64,000 nucleotides of DNA from Mesorhizobium sp. CA8 (GCF_020164955.1 NZ_JAIUHG010000001.1:310001-374000), one strand, 5' to 3'; positions 36,178 to 45,430 are shown, numbered from the stretch's first letter. Notes: generated by a model from the letters alone, not told the origin. Numbers and translations are program-made.

Positions 36178-36240
36178 CGCTTGGGCTCCTGCGGATGAGA
36201 AAGTCGGGGGTCACAGGTAGGCTGACAAGCGGTAAAAGAA

Positions 36241-36263
36241 AAGCCCGGGGAACCCCGGGCTTT
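36241..36263. terminator. Intrinsic terminator of the DUF2059 gene
   Basis: AAGCCCGGGG-AA-CCCCGGGCTTT: a perfect stem of 10 pairs with a very short loop, flanked by A and T residues, after the DUF2059 stop and before the gor start region. Works in both directions in principle; it ends the minus-strand rpiA-DUF2059 transcript. Confidence 0.88.
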
Positions 36264-36295
36264 GTGGTCCAGTGGTCGTGGGCCTGTAATGTAGA

Positions 36296-36913
36296 TCAGT
36301 TCTGCGAGTCGTCCGCAGGAGCCGAATTGTCGGCTGGGGCTGAATTGTCGGCCGGAGCGGCGCCGTCGGCGGGCGCCGTGGCGGCCGGAGCCGGTGCCGC
36401 CGGCGCCTTGGCCTTGGCCGCGGCGGCAAGCGTCTCGCCGACCTGCTGCGCTAGGTCGCGGGCAACGCCGTTCTGCCAGATGTCGGCGGCCTTCACGAGG
36501 TCGCGCGTCACCGCGGGTCCGCTGTCGAGCAGCTTTTTACCGGCTTCGGAGCTGTAGAAGGTGGCGATGTCATTGAGGTCTTTCTCGGAGAAAACCTTGG
36601 CATAGGCCATGGCTGCCTCCTTTTCGAGGTCGGCGCGCCGCGAAGCCATGCCAAGCGCCTTCTCGGTCACGGTCTTGCCGATCAGCTCCTGCATGTCGGG
36701 GTTCTTCTGGATGAGCTGTGATTCCAGTGCCGCTGCCGCCTGCGGCAGGATGTTGTCGAAAGAGTCCGTGGCGTGGATCGCTGCGACCGCCGCGCGGGCG
36801 GCCTTCAAATGCGATTCGCTGACGTCCTGTGCAAACACCGGCGAGGACAGCGCAAGAACGGCCGAGGCCGCCAGAAGCGTCGAAAGGCGGCGAACTCGTT
36901 TAGACAACATCAT
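36296..36913 (-). CDS. DUF2059 domain-containing exported protein
   Basis: The 205-residue protein has a signal peptide (LSTLLAASAVLALSSPVFAQ) and a helical DUF2059 domain with AMAYAKVFSEKDLNDIATFY and SEAGKKLLDSGPAVTRD, seen in many alphaproteobacterial periplasmic proteins. The C-terminal 40 residues are a low-complexity Ala/Pro tail with the repeated unit NSAPADNSAPADDS, encoded by near-repeated DNA (36300-36370). Function is unknown. It begins 21 bases after rpiA and shares its transcript, which ends at a strong hairpin. Confidence 0.87.
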   Translation of the reverse strand: MMLSKRVRRLSTLLAASAVLALSSPVFAQDVSESHLKAARAAVAAIHATDSFDNILPQAAAALESQLIQKNPDMQELIGKTVTEKALGMASRRADLEKEAAMAYAKVFSEKDLNDIATFYSSEAGKKLLDSGPAVTRDLVKAADIWQNGVARDLAQQVGETLAAAAKAKAPAAPAPAATAPADGAAPADNSAPADNSAPADDSQN

Positions 36914-36934
36914 AGTCAGTAGAACTCCCTGGTT

Positions 36935-37630
36935 TCAGGCTGCATGGACGGTTTCGATACCGTCGCCGCCGGCGATGATGGCCGTTGACGCCAGCCCGAT
37001 GAATAGACCGTGCTCGACAACGCCTGGAACGGCGAAGAGAGCATTCGAAAGCGCTCTTGTATCCGGAATGCGGCCAAAAGATGCATCGAGGATAAAGTGG
37101 CCGCCGTCTGTAACAAATGGCTGGCCCCCCGTCATCCTCAATGTAACCGGGCCGGAAAGGCCGAGCTTTGCCGCGGCGGCTCGAACCGCGATCTCGGTGG
37201 CGCGAAGGCCGAACTGGTTGACCTCGATCGGGAGCGGGAACCGGCCGAGGGTCTCGACCAGCTTGGACTTGTCGGCAATGACGATCATGCGATCGGACGC
37301 CGCCGCGACGATCTTCTCGCGCAGCAGCGCGCCGCCGCCGCCCTTGATCAAGGTCAGGTCCAGGTCGATCTCGTCGGCGCCGTCTATCGTAAGGTTGAGC
37401 TCCGGCGTGTCTTCCAGTGTAGACAGAGGAACGCCGAGCTCGCGGCAGAGCGCCGCGGTGCGCTCGGAAGTCGGCACGCCGATGACCTTGAGGCCGGTCG
37501 CAACCTTCTCGGCCAGCAGCCGCACGAATTCTTCCGCCGTGGTGCCGGTGCCGATGCCGAGCCGCATGCCGCTGCCGACATGGGCGAGCGCGGCCCGCGC
37601 GGCTTCGACCTTCAACTGCCTTGCATCCAT
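36935..37630 (-). CDS. rpiA: Ribose-5-phosphate isomerase A
   Basis: Interconverts ribose 5-phosphate and ribulose 5-phosphate in the pentose phosphate pathway. The 231-residue product has [20 protein letters not shown], the loop [38 protein letters not shown] with the catalytic DGADE, and [20 protein letters not shown]. Start at ATG 37630 ([15 protein letters not shown]). It is divergent from gph and followed by the DUF2059 gene. Confidence 0.96.
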   Translation of the reverse strand: MDARQLKVEAARAALAHVGSGMRLGIGTGTTAEEFVRLLAEKVATGLKVIGVPTSERTAALCRELGVPLSTLEDTPELNLTIDGADEIDLDLTLIKGGGGALLREKIVAAASDRMIVIADKSKLVETLGRFPLPIEVNQFGLRATEIAVRAAAAKLGLSGPVTLRMTGGQPFVTDGGHFILDASFGRIPDTRALSNALFAVPGVVEHGLFIGLASTAIIAGGDGIETVHAA

Positions 37631-37788
37631 GGGAAGCCCCGATTTCGCCGGTTTCGCGCGCCTCCTAGCATTTTTGCCTGCCCCGTCAAAGGCTCCCGTT
37701 AAAGCCTCTGTGGACCGATCGAGGCTTCTTGCTTGAACCCGGCCCAGCCTGTATCGGCTGCGGCAACTCAATTGCCGCAGGACCGCCC

Positions 37789-38469
37789 ATGACTCGCCCG
37801 ATCATCGTCTTCGACCTGGATGGAACGCTGATCGACACCGCGCCCGACCTGCTCGACAGCCTCAACCACAGCCTGGCGGCAAACGATCTTGCCGCTGTCG
37901 ATGAGGCCGGCTTCAGGCGCTTCGTCGGCCATGGCGGGCGCGTCATGATCGAACGCGCGCATGCCGCGCAGAACAAGACACTGATGGCCGAGGAGCACGA
38001 TCGGCTGCTAAAGCTGTTCCTGGACCATTATACGCTGAACATTCCCGGCAAATCCCGCCCCTACCCCGGCGTCATCGCTGCGCTCGATCGTTTTCAGGCC
38101 GCGGGTTATCTGATGGCGGTCTGCACCAACAAATATGAAGCGAATTCCGCGACGCTGATCGGCGCGCTTGGCATGTCGAACTACTTTGCCGCGATCTGCG
38201 GCCAGGACACCTTCGCCTTCCGCAAGCCCGACCCGCGCCACCTCACCGAGACGATCAGGCTCGCCGGCGGCGATCCGCACAACGCCGTCATGGTCGGAGA
38301 TTCGCAGACCGATATCGACACCGCCAAGGCGGCCGGCATTCCCGTGGTCGCGGTCGATTTCGGCTACACAGATCGCCATGTGCGCGAATTCGAGCCTACG
38401 CTGGTGATCTCGCACTTCGACACGCTGACGCCGCAACTGGCGGAGCGGTTGATCGCTGCGGCGCGCTGA
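37789..38469 (+). CDS. gph: Phosphoglycolate phosphatase (HAD family)
   Basis: HAD-superfamily phosphatase of 226 residues. Motif I is [16 protein letters not shown], motif [13 protein letters not shown], motif III Lys in AFRKPDP, and motif [18 protein letters not shown]. Gph removes phosphate from 2-phosphoglycolate arising in DNA repair or oxygenation. The Gph-like cap domain ([19 protein letters not shown]) supports the name over other HADs. Start at ATG 37789. It is followed by tRNA-Val on the other strand. Confidence 0.9.
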   Translation: MTRPIIVFDLDGTLIDTAPDLLDSLNHSLAANDLAAVDEAGFRRFVGHGGRVMIERAHAAQNKTLMAEEHDRLLKLFLDHYTLNIPGKSRPYPGVIAALDRFQAAGYLMAVCTNKYEANSATLIGALGMSNYFAAICGQDTFAFRKPDPRHLTETIRLAGGDPHNAVMVGDSQTDIDTAKAAGIPVVAVDFGYTDRHVREFEPTLVISHFDTLTPQLAERLIAAAR

Positions 38470-38536
38470 GCGGCTAACAACCAAACTGGATTTGGTGGAA
38501 ACTCGTCGGATCATCCAACTTTTTCAGAACGTTGGA

Positions 38537-38611
38537 TGGTGGGCGATGCAGGGATTGAACCTGCGACCCCACCCGTGTGAAGGGTGTGCTCTCCCGCTGA
38601 GCTAATCGCCC
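38537..38611 (-). tRNA. tRNA-Val (anticodon CAC)
   Basis: On the minus strand the acceptor arm GGGCGAT pairs with ATCGCCC, followed by A and an encoded CCA (38537-38539). D-loop TAGCTCAGCGGGAGAGC, anticodon arm CACCCTTCACACGGGTG (anticodon CAC) and T-loop AGGTTCAATCCCT are all in place. Confidence 0.97.
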
Positions 38612-38721
38612 GCTCGTTGCCCGAAGGCCAAGCGAGCCGCGATATAAGGTAGGCAAGCTCTCGAAGTCAAGGCGATCTGCCGACGATCTTCCAAGTCGGA
38701 AAACGTCGATCGCACAGCATG

Positions 38722-38892
38722 CTAAATCAGCCCCCGCCTCACATTCATGCGCGTCACGGCCGTCACCAGAACGGCGCCGGTCATGAAATAGAGCGTGGCG
38801 ATGATGTGGCCTTGATGGAAATGCAGCCCGGCAAACAGCAGGGCTGTGACCACCGCAAGGAAAGCGATGACGCGCGAGAATTGATCGGGCAT
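38722..38892 (-). CDS. Small membrane protein, 56 residues
   Basis: From ATG 38892 the frame gives MPDQFSRVIAFLAVVTALLF, a helical hairpin with a second hydrophobic part (IIATLYFMTGAVLVTAVT) and a basic C-terminal end. I do not recognise a family. Two membrane segments and ordinary codon use suggest a real gene, but the ribosome-binding site is weak. It sits between tRNA-Val and the MBL gene. Confidence 0.5.
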   Translation of the reverse strand: MPDQFSRVIAFLAVVTALLFAGLHFHQGHIIATLYFMTGAVLVTAVTRMNVRRGLI

Positions 38893-39027
38893 GGGGCGAC
38901 CTTGTGCAATGTGTTGAGTGGCCGCCCTCACTCAGCCGCTCGCTCCATAAATCGGTTTTCGATTTTTCGCAATCGGTCTTGAGGCCGTACTGATCAGCGC
39001 CTGCCGCGCGGCGGCGTTCCGGTGGTC

Positions 39028-40545
39028 CTAGACCAGATCCACTTCCACCCACAGCCCGCCCGGTCCCCCGGTAGCGTCGCGCGGCAGACTGCGCACCGCC
39101 TGGATCGAACCGGATGGCGCGGCAAAGGCCGGCTTTCCGTTCTTGTCCGCCAGCCAAGGATCATCGGCGCGGATGACGCGGCCCTTGGTCTTTGCATCGA
39201 GCGCGGTCAGGATGCCCTCATAGGGCATCTCGCCCCAGTGCACTTTCAAGGCGTCGAGCTTGTTGGTGGGGATGAAGGCCGACAGGTCAGCGCTGGTCAG
39301 CAGATCGAAACCCTGTTTCTGCGGCGTGGCGTTCTGGCTGCCGTGATGGGCGACCTTGAGATAGACGGTACGCGCCAGAAGATCGGCCGATGTGACGGTG
39401 CCCTGCCCGACCGGCCACTTCAGATCCTTCCAGCTCAGCCAGTTGCCGATCTGGGCGTCGCCCGGGAACAGCAGCACCCGGCCCGAGTCGGTGAACTCGA
39501 AGGCTAGCACCAGGCTGGTGTTGTTCACGCCGCGGTCGAGCTGCAAAGCAAGGTCGGCGGCGATCCCCATCCAATCGGCGTCGATGCGCCGCCAGGACTG
39601 GTCGCGGTCTTCAATGGATGCCGCGGCCGAAACCGGTCCGGAATAGTGCTTGCGGACAAAGGCGGCGATGTCGATAGCCGGGTCGCTGCCCTTGTCGCCG
39701 GTGAGCGCCGCGGAAAGCGGCGTGCCGACATTGCGCTCGAACGGACTGAGCTCGTCGACGTAATCGGCATCGGTCGCCTCGTTGACCTTGAGGCCGCTTG
39801 CCAGCGCCCGCGCGAACGGGCCGCCGCTGGCCAGAGGGAACATCTCGCTCGCCTTTTCCTCCAGGCGAAGCGCCGCCTTGTCGCGCGGCGGGCCGAGCAC
39901 ATAGACGCGCAGGTTGGGCAATGCGTCGATCGTCACCGGCGGCCCGCCGGGCTCGAAATAGGTCGGTGACGGCTTTTGCGAAAGCCTGGCCGCTGCGTCG
40001 CGGGCCGAGCGCACCCGCTCGCCGGCCGCGCCGAACTGGAAGCCGAGCACCGATTGCAGCCCGTCGCGGACGCCGGCCATGTAGGAACTGAGCCCCTGCA
40101 TTGCGTCGAGCTTCTGACCCACGCCTTGCAGCGCGGCGATCGCCTGGCCCTTGAACTTGTCGAGCTCCGCGGCCTCGGCGTCGGCGGGATTTTCGGTCCA
40201 CGCCATCCAGACGTCGCCAACGACAAAATCCTTGAAAAGGTCCTTGGCGGTCAGGAACCCGGAGACATGATCCCAGTGTTCGTGCGTGACGACGAGGACG
40301 TCGATCTTGCCGCCGGTCTCTTTCTTGAGGTCGGAGACAATGTCGGCGACCAGCGCTGGGCCGCCCGCGACCGAAACATGAATGCCGCAATCGATGAGCA
40401 TGCGGAAAGGCTTTCCATCCGCCTTCTTGAACGTCAGCAGATGGCAATCGCCGATCCCTTGGCAATAATGCCGCACGGTAACGCCCGATACCGGCTTCGC
40501 GGCCGTTTTTGCCGGCCTAGTCCTCGTCGCCGGCTTTCTAGACAT
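39028..40545 (-). CDS. ComEC/Rec2-like MBL-fold metallo-hydrolase, 505 residues
   Basis: Metallo-beta-lactamase-fold protein without membrane helices. Seen: FRMLIDCGIHVSV; the zinc motif VVTHEHWDHVSGF (HxHxDH); LLFPGDAQIGNW (the metal-bridging Asp); and KVAHHGSQNATPQ. The last two are typical of the ComEC/Rec2-like branch, whose members act on nucleic acids or unknown phosphoesters. A long insertion (about 110-250) sits between first and later motifs. No signal peptide; the first 20 residues are basic (RKPATRTRPAKTAAK). Its ATG lies 8 bases inside the end of the protease gene, so it is translationally coupled to it and likely works in the same process. Confidence 0.85.
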   Translation of the reverse strand: MSRKPATRTRPAKTAAKPVSGVTVRHYCQGIGDCHLLTFKKADGKPFRMLIDCGIHVSVAGGPALVADIVSDLKKETGGKIDVLVVTHEHWDHVSGFLTAKDLFKDFVVGDVWMAWTENPADAEAAELDKFKGQAIAALQGVGQKLDAMQGLSSYMAGVRDGLQSVLGFQFGAAGERVRSARDAAARLSQKPSPTYFEPGGPPVTIDALPNLRVYVLGPPRDKAALRLEEKASEMFPLASGGPFARALASGLKVNEATDADYVDELSPFERNVGTPLSAALTGDKGSDPAIDIAAFVRKHYSGPVSAAASIEDRDQSWRRIDADWMGIAADLALQLDRGVNNTSLVLAFEFTDSGRVLLFPGDAQIGNWLSWKDLKWPVGQGTVTSADLLARTVYLKVAHHGSQNATPQKQGFDLLTSADLSAFIPTNKLDALKVHWGEMPYEGILTALDAKTKGRVIRADDPWLADKNGKPAFAAPSGSIQAVRSLPRDATGGPGGLWVEVDLV

Positions 40546-43500
40546 GGTCGTCGTCTCCGTCGCTGGCGTGCAGCAAGGCAAAGGGCTCCGACACTTCGCC
40601 GCCGAAATAGAGCGCTCGCAGCGGCGACAGATAATTGGCCGCCATCGTCCCGGCCTGACGCTTCTGCCGGTCCGTGCTGCCGGTGTTCTTGATGATGGAG
40701 TAGCGGATCTCCTCGAACCCCTCACGCGGGTCGATGATGATCGTGGCGCCGCCGCGGAACCAGAAGAAGCCGTCGCCCTTGGCCATGCCTTGGGGCATCG
40801 CCGTGCCGTCCAGCGCAACCGGAATGCGCTGCTGGATCACGGCCACCACCTCGACCCGAAACGAGCCGTCCGGCTCGACGCGGCGTGTCGGGCGCACGCT
40901 GTAGATGTCGAAGGTCGTCTCGCCTTTCTTGGGCGCATGCATGACCGTGCCGTCCTCATTGTAGCGCGGCAGATCGGGCAGCAGGCCGAACTGCTTGTAG
41001 AGGTCCGGATCGGAGGCGAAGGCCTTGTGCATCGCCTTCCACAGCGCATAGCGGTTCCTGTCGTTGAGCGCGAAGATCTCGGCCCGCTTCAATTTCTGGT
41101 TCCAGCCGAGGTCGATCTTGCTGAGCAGCCCCTTCAGCCAGGCAGGCGACGGGTCCTCTGGCGCGCTCCAGGCCAGCGTCTCTTCCGAGATGGTGCGGAC
41201 GTCGCGCGGCAACAGCTTCCATTTGCGAAACGATTCCAGGAAGGCCAGGCGATAGTGGAGCGGATCGTCCGGATAGGCGTCTCGGTCGGCAGTGATCAGG
41301 GCGCGCAGATATTCGCCGAAGGTGATGTCGACGGAAGGGCAATAATCGAGCGCCCGGATGCACATGGTCAGCATCTGCCTCGCGGTCTTGGCGACCTCGT
41401 CGGTCAGGCGCTCGACCAGGCTCGGATGCAAGGTTCCCGCCGGCAGGATGCCGGAGCCGCCGGTGGCAAGTTGGATCAGATCGTCAGTCCGCCGGTAGGT
41501 GATCGCCAGGAAGGCCTGGTAGACCGCGAAGACCAGGATCGAGCCGCGATCATGCGCCTCGAAGGACTTGTCGTAGTCGAGGTCGGCCATGCCGGCGCCG
41601 CCATATTCGCGCAACGGCCCGGCCCTGCCGCTGCCTTCGCCGAACTGCTTGGCGATACCGGAAAGCAGAGAGGCGGCCGACAATTCGCCCCTCGCCTTGC
41701 CGATTTCGAAGCTGACCAGTTCCTTCAGCGTAAAATGCTGGAACAGCGCGACGATATCGGCGAAGGCCTCGTGGAAGGCCGGGACATCCGGGTTGGATGC
41801 TTCCTGAAAGCGGCGATGCAGCCCGTCGAGCAGCGCATGCGACATCTCATGCGCGACGATATCGCTGGATAGGCACGAAAACACCGTCGTTCCGGGCGTG
41901 GTGACGTCGCCTTCATTGCCGGTCGCCGGGAAATAGCCGAACAGAAGCGCCTTCTTTTCCGGGCTGTAATAGGCATTCTCGGCGCGCAACGCATGCGGGT
42001 AGATGCGCAGGCGCGGCACATAATGCGCCTTCACCGTCATGTCGCCGGTGCGGCCGGGAGCCTCGGCGTAATGCGGCGCCCACAATGCCCGCCGGCCGAG
42101 GGCGCGCTCGAAATGGCCGATCGTGGTCATGGCGACCGCGTAGACCATCTGCTGGTGGAATTTCGGATTACCTTCCGAAGGCGGCAGGCCGTCCTGCGCC
42201 AGAAGCACCTTGTCGTTGAGAACGACCGGATAATAGACGCGGTCGGACGCGGGGTCGACATCGACCACTTCGAGATATTCGCCGATCGGACCGGGCAGCA
42301 GCGGCCTGTCCGTCGCCGGCTCGTCGTCCCACGGCACCGAAAGTGTCGCCTGGTAGACCGAAACCGAATCCAGCCGCTTGGCGACCGACGGATCGAGCGC
42401 ATAGATGCGCAGGCGCCGTTGCGGCGGCGGCAGCGGCCGCGGCTTGCGCCTGATGGCCGGCGCGGTGCCAATGACCGGTGCGGGAACCGCTGCGCTGACG
42501 CCGGGCCGGCCGAGCAAATCTTCCAGAAACGCCTTGAGCGGCTTCGACGGTTTGCCCTGGTCGAGCGCCGCTTCGAGGAAGCGGTTGCGTGCCGCGGCCG
42601 AAACCTGATCCGGATCGCCGTCCGGGTCGGCGATCGTCTGTTCGATTGCCGCCGAGGCTTGCGCCATCTGGGTCAGCTCCAGTGCAAACATCATCCGCTG
42701 TCGCATCATCGACGGCGATAGCGGCGCCAACGAATTCCCGCCGGTCAGAAGGTCGAGCCAGCTCCATGTGTAAGTGGCGGGGGCAAGCTTCGTCAGGCTC
42801 CCCGCCGCCGGCGGCAGGAAGTCCAGCGCATCAAGAGCCCGCAACACGCCCTGCCCGATCTTCTCCTTCGTCTCCGCCGCATTCATTTTGGCAGTCGATT
42901 TCAAGGCCTTTGCGAACAACGCCTTGCGTACCGCCTCGATGCGCATCCAAGGCTGAGGATAATTCTTCACCACGTCCCAATGCTCGGCGAGCCACAGTGC
43001 GGCCGCGGCGGCGACCTGCGGGGTGGCCGCCGATGTGCCCTTGCCGTCCATGTCGACCACTTTGCGGCAATCGATTTCGGCCCAAGGCACGTTCGGCGTG
43101 TAGGCGCCGAGCGCCGTGTTCATCTTGGAAGGCGGCCCGTAATTGCCTTGCATGGTGCCGAGACCGAGCCCGGCATAGGCGCGCCCGTCGCCCATCACGC
43201 CGCAGGCCGCGAGCACGCGGTTGTAGCGCGCCGGATAGACGATGCTGCGCGGCGTGATGGTGAAATTGTTGCCGGCCGCCGTGACCATGACCAGACCGTG
43301 CTCGTAGGCAAGGTTGACGGCATCGACCAGGGCCTGCGAGGCGAGGCCGCCCATGCTCATCGACAGCACCTGCGCGCCCTGCTGGCGCGCATAGTCGATA
43401 CCTTGCACCATGGTGCCGGTGGTCAGCCGCACCACCCAGTCGGCGATGCGCACCGGCAGGATCTTCGCCAGCGGCGCGCCGCCGACGAAATCGGTGAAGC

Positions 43501-44215
43501 CCGGCCAGTGCGGCGAGGAGCCGTCGAGCTTGTTGCCGGCAAGCAGGCTGAGCGTGCCGGTGCCATGGCCGCGATTGCTGGTGAGCGTGCCTGCCGGAGC
43601 GTGATCGGTTGCGTTGTCCGGACCGGTCCCGTCGTCGACGAAGTTGCGTTGCTTCTCTGTAAGAAGCCCAACTGGCAGGGTCTGGTGCCCCGGATCGAAA
43701 CCGGTATCGAGATGGGCGATGGTGATGTTGGCCTGCTTGGCGCCCACCCTGTTGCGCGCCGCCGCGAACTGGCTGAAGTCCGGCGCGGCATTCCAGGCGA
43801 TGCGCCCCGCGACCACCGCCTGTCCGCCCTGCGGGTCCTGATCGTCGAAAGCGCAGACGGGACTGGCGCTTGCCGCCATGCCGCGGTCGCCGGCGCCGTT
43901 CCTGTAATCCCATTGCTGCTGGATGTCGGGCTCGATCGCGAGCACCTCGCCGCCTGCGGCCGCAAGCGCTGGAGTGCGGCCAAGAAGATCGTGGGCGTGG
44001 TCCCAGGGATTGTCCGTATCGGCGGCATCCGTGGGCAGCCGCAGCCAGGTGGCGCCGCGATCCCCGGTCGCGGCCGGACCTGCGCTATCAACACCAGGCG
44101 GGAGAGCAAGGATTGGTACGGCTTCGATTCCGCCAATCCGGAGCGGCCCGCCTCGCAAGGCGAGTCCCGCGCCGTCGCCACGAACCTTGACAAGGAGTCC
44201 CTTCACGGCTGCCAT
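40538..44215 (-). CDS. S8 subtilase fused to an HExxH zincin-like domain, 1225 residues
   Basis: From ATG 44215 (GGAGG 8 bases before) the N-terminal half is a subtilase with full triad: Asp170 (ITIAHLDTGFDPGH), His217 (SNRGHGTGTLSLLAG), Ser395 (GKGTSAATPQVAAA), plus oxyanion Asn316 in VTAAGNN. After a Pro/Arg-rich linker (about 580-600) the second half has a zinc-peptidase motif His789-Glu790-x-x-His793 (DIVAHEMSHALLDGLH). A likely third ligand is Glu816 in AFHEAFADIVALF, like M4-type gluzincins. The rest (850-1225) is helical then beta-rich and unassigned. No signal peptide is evident, which suggests a cytoplasmic or non-classically exported protein. The MBL gene overlaps its end; a perfect CRP-type site lies 187 bases upstream. 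Confidence 0.85.
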   Translation of the reverse strand: MAAVKGLLVKVRGDGAGLALRGGPLRIGGIEAVPILALPPGVDSAGPAATGDRGATWLRLPTDAADTDNPWDHAHDLLGRTPALAAAGGEVLAIEPDIQQQWDYRNGAGDRGMAASASPVCAFDDQDPQGGQAVVAGRIAWNAAPDFSQFAAARNRVGAKQANITIAHLDTGFDPGHQTLPVGLLTEKQRNFVDDGTGPDNATDHAPAGTLTSNRGHGTGTLSLLAGNKLDGSSPHWPGFTDFVGGAPLAKILPVRIADWVVRLTTGTMVQGIDYARQQGAQVLSMSMGGLASQALVDAVNLAYEHGLVMVTAAGNNFTITPRSIVYPARYNRVLAACGVMGDGRAYAGLGLGTMQGNYGPPSKMNTALGAYTPNVPWAEIDCRKVVDMDGKGTSAATPQVAAAAALWLAEHWDVVKNYPQPWMRIEAVRKALFAKALKSTAKMNAAETKEKIGQGVLRALDALDFLPPAAGSLTKLAPATYTWSWLDLLTGGNSLAPLSPSMMRQRMMFALELTQMAQASAAIEQTIADPDGDPDQVSAAARNRFLEAALDQGKPSKPLKAFLEDLLGRPGVSAAVPAPVIGTAPAIRRKPRPLPPPQRRLRIYALDPSVAKRLDSVSVYQATLSVPWDDEPATDRPLLPGPIGEYLEVVDVDPASDRVYYPVVLNDKVLLAQDGLPPSEGNPKFHQQMVYAVAMTTIGHFERALGRRALWAPHYAEAPGRTGDMTVKAHYVPRLRIYPHALRAENAYYSPEKKALLFGYFPATGNEGDVTTPGTTVFSCLSSDIVAHEMSHALLDGLHRRFQEASNPDVPAFHEAFADIVALFQHFTLKELVSFEIGKARGELSAASLLSGIAKQFGEGSGRAGPLREYGGAGMADLDYDKSFEAHDRGSILVFAVYQAFLAITYRRTDDLIQLATGGSGILPAGTLHPSLVERLTDEVAKTARQMLTMCIRALDYCPSVDITFGEYLRALITADRDAYPDDPLHYRLAFLESFRKWKLLPRDVRTISEETLAWSAPEDPSPAWLKGLLSKIDLGWNQKLKRAEIFALNDRNRYALWKAMHKAFASDPDLYKQFGLLPDLPRYNEDGTVMHAPKKGETTFDIYSVRPTRRVEPDGSFRVEVVAVIQQRIPVALDGTAMPQGMAKGDGFFWFRGGATIIIDPREGFEEIRYSIIKNTGSTDRQKRQAGTMAANYLSPLRALYFGGEVSEPFALLHASDGDDDHV

Positions 44216-44689
44216 GGCGTGCCCCTCCCCAATGCGAACCATGGCGCCGACCATCCGCTCCAGTCAAGCCAAGGTTCCTGCCATGCTTCGATTGATCTCT
44301 TTGCCGAGTAGGCAATGATGCAGCCTCTTTCAAAGCAAAGCCGATCGAGACATGAACCCGCATATTCAGAAACGACAGTCGCTCCGCCGGACATGCACAT
44401 CTGTGAGCGCCTTCACATACGCCAAACAGGATCTGCGCGCAGATACTGCACCGGTTTCTCGAAAAGAAATTTCGATCACCTAGCCATTTTCAGATTTGCT
44501 GTCTGCGCGCATGGGCACCTCCCACCCAAGCGCGCGGACGGCGTTCCCAAGGATCGGCCCGCAGCCGCCAGTGCGCCAGATCTCCATACAGTTTGCCGGC
44601 TTGCCCAATTTCGGCGTGTCGGGCGTGACATCGGAATCTCGTCCGCCGCCTGCCGAATTCGGTCAGCCACCACAGAAGGAGACGACGCT
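44216..44689. other. Divergent intergenic region between protease and CRP-like genes
   Basis: About 474 bases containing one perfect CRP-type palindrome (44402-44417) and presumably both promoters. Frames here are not convincing as genes. The composition is more AT-rich than the flanking genes between 44300 and 44500. Confidence 0.5.
44402..44417. promoter_or_regulatory. CRP-type operator, TGTGA-N6-TCACA
   Basis: TGTGAGCGCCTTCACA, an exact match to the TGTGA-N6-TCACA core known for CRP. It lies 187 bases before the protease start and 273 bases before the start of the divergent CRP-like gene, so it could serve either or both. Confidence 0.7.
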
Positions 44690-45430
44690 TTGATCGAGCA
44701 CGCACTTATCCTACAATTTCCGCTTAACGAGAGGCGGAATCGTATCATGGCTACAAACGGCGCGGACGACAGGAACCTGCCGCGCCTGGCGCGCATCGAC
44801 CCGCGCCAGTTCGACCTGCTGTTCAGCGGCTGCAAGCTGGAGCGCTATGCCGCCGGCCAGCATTTGTTCGTGCAGGAGGATGCGTCCGACCGCATCTACG
44901 GCGTGATGAGCGGCACCGTCGAGATTTCGCTCTATTCGCCCGGCGGGCAGAAGCTGGTGGCCAATATCGAACTGTCGCGCAGCCTGGTCGGTGAGATCGG
45001 GGCGCTGGACGGGCGCCCGCGCACGGCGACCGCCATCTGCCTCACCGCCTGCGAGCTGGTTTCGCTAAGCCGGACGCAACTGTTTGATCGCATTGAGAAA
45101 AATCCGCCTCTGGCCCGCGCGATGATCGAATTGCTGTGCACGCGGCTGCGCTGGGTCAGCGGCGAGCTGGGCGATCAGGCCTTTTTCGGCATCGAAGCGA
45201 GGCTGGCAAAGCGGCTGGTGTTCCTGAGCGGCGTCATGGCCGATAGCGCCGGCTGGATTCCGATTTCGCAATCGGAGCTCGGCGAATTCCTTGGCGCGAC
45301 GCGCGAATCGGTCAACAAGACGCTGAACGATTGGCGCAACCGCCAGATGATCGCCATCAAGCGCGGCGGGCTGCGCATCACCAACGTCGCCGCGCTGAAC
45401 CACATCGCCGAATCGCAGGACGACGACTGA
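44690..45430 (+). CDS. CRP/FNR-family transcriptional regulator, cAMP-receptor-like
   Basis: Regulator of 246 residues from TTG 44690 (AAGGAG 8 bases before); ATG 44747 would give 227. The N-terminal cyclic-nucleotide domain keeps the phosphate-binding cassette GEIGALDGRPRTATA (Gly101-Glu102, Arg111-Thr112), like CRP GE...RSA. The C-helix keeps a Ser (157) where CRP has Ser128, though Thr127 is Val. The HTH recognition helix GATRESVNKTLNDW (Arg205, Glu206, Lys210) is like the CRP SRETVGR helix, fitting TGTGA half-sites. No FNR-type Cys cluster. The neighbours include a cyclase gene and two perfect CRP sites, so I infer a local cAMP-responsive regulator. Confidence 0.87.
   Translation: MIEHALILQFPLNERRNRIMATNGADDRNLPRLARIDPRQFDLLFSGCKLERYAAGQHLFVQEDASDRIYGVMSGTVEISLYSPGGQKLVANIELSRSLVGEIGALDGRPRTATAICLTACELVSLSRTQLFDRIEKNPPLARAMIELLCTRLRWVSGELGDQAFFGIEARLAKRLVFLSGVMADSAGWIPISQSELGEFLGATRESVNKTLNDWRNRQMIAIKRGGLRITNVAALNHIAESQDDD

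Noticed and set aside
36300..36370. Short tandem units as a CRISPR or regulatory repeat
   Set aside because: They lie in frame in the DUF2059 gene and encode the Ala/Pro-rich tail (NSAPAD units), a coding low-complexity repeat.
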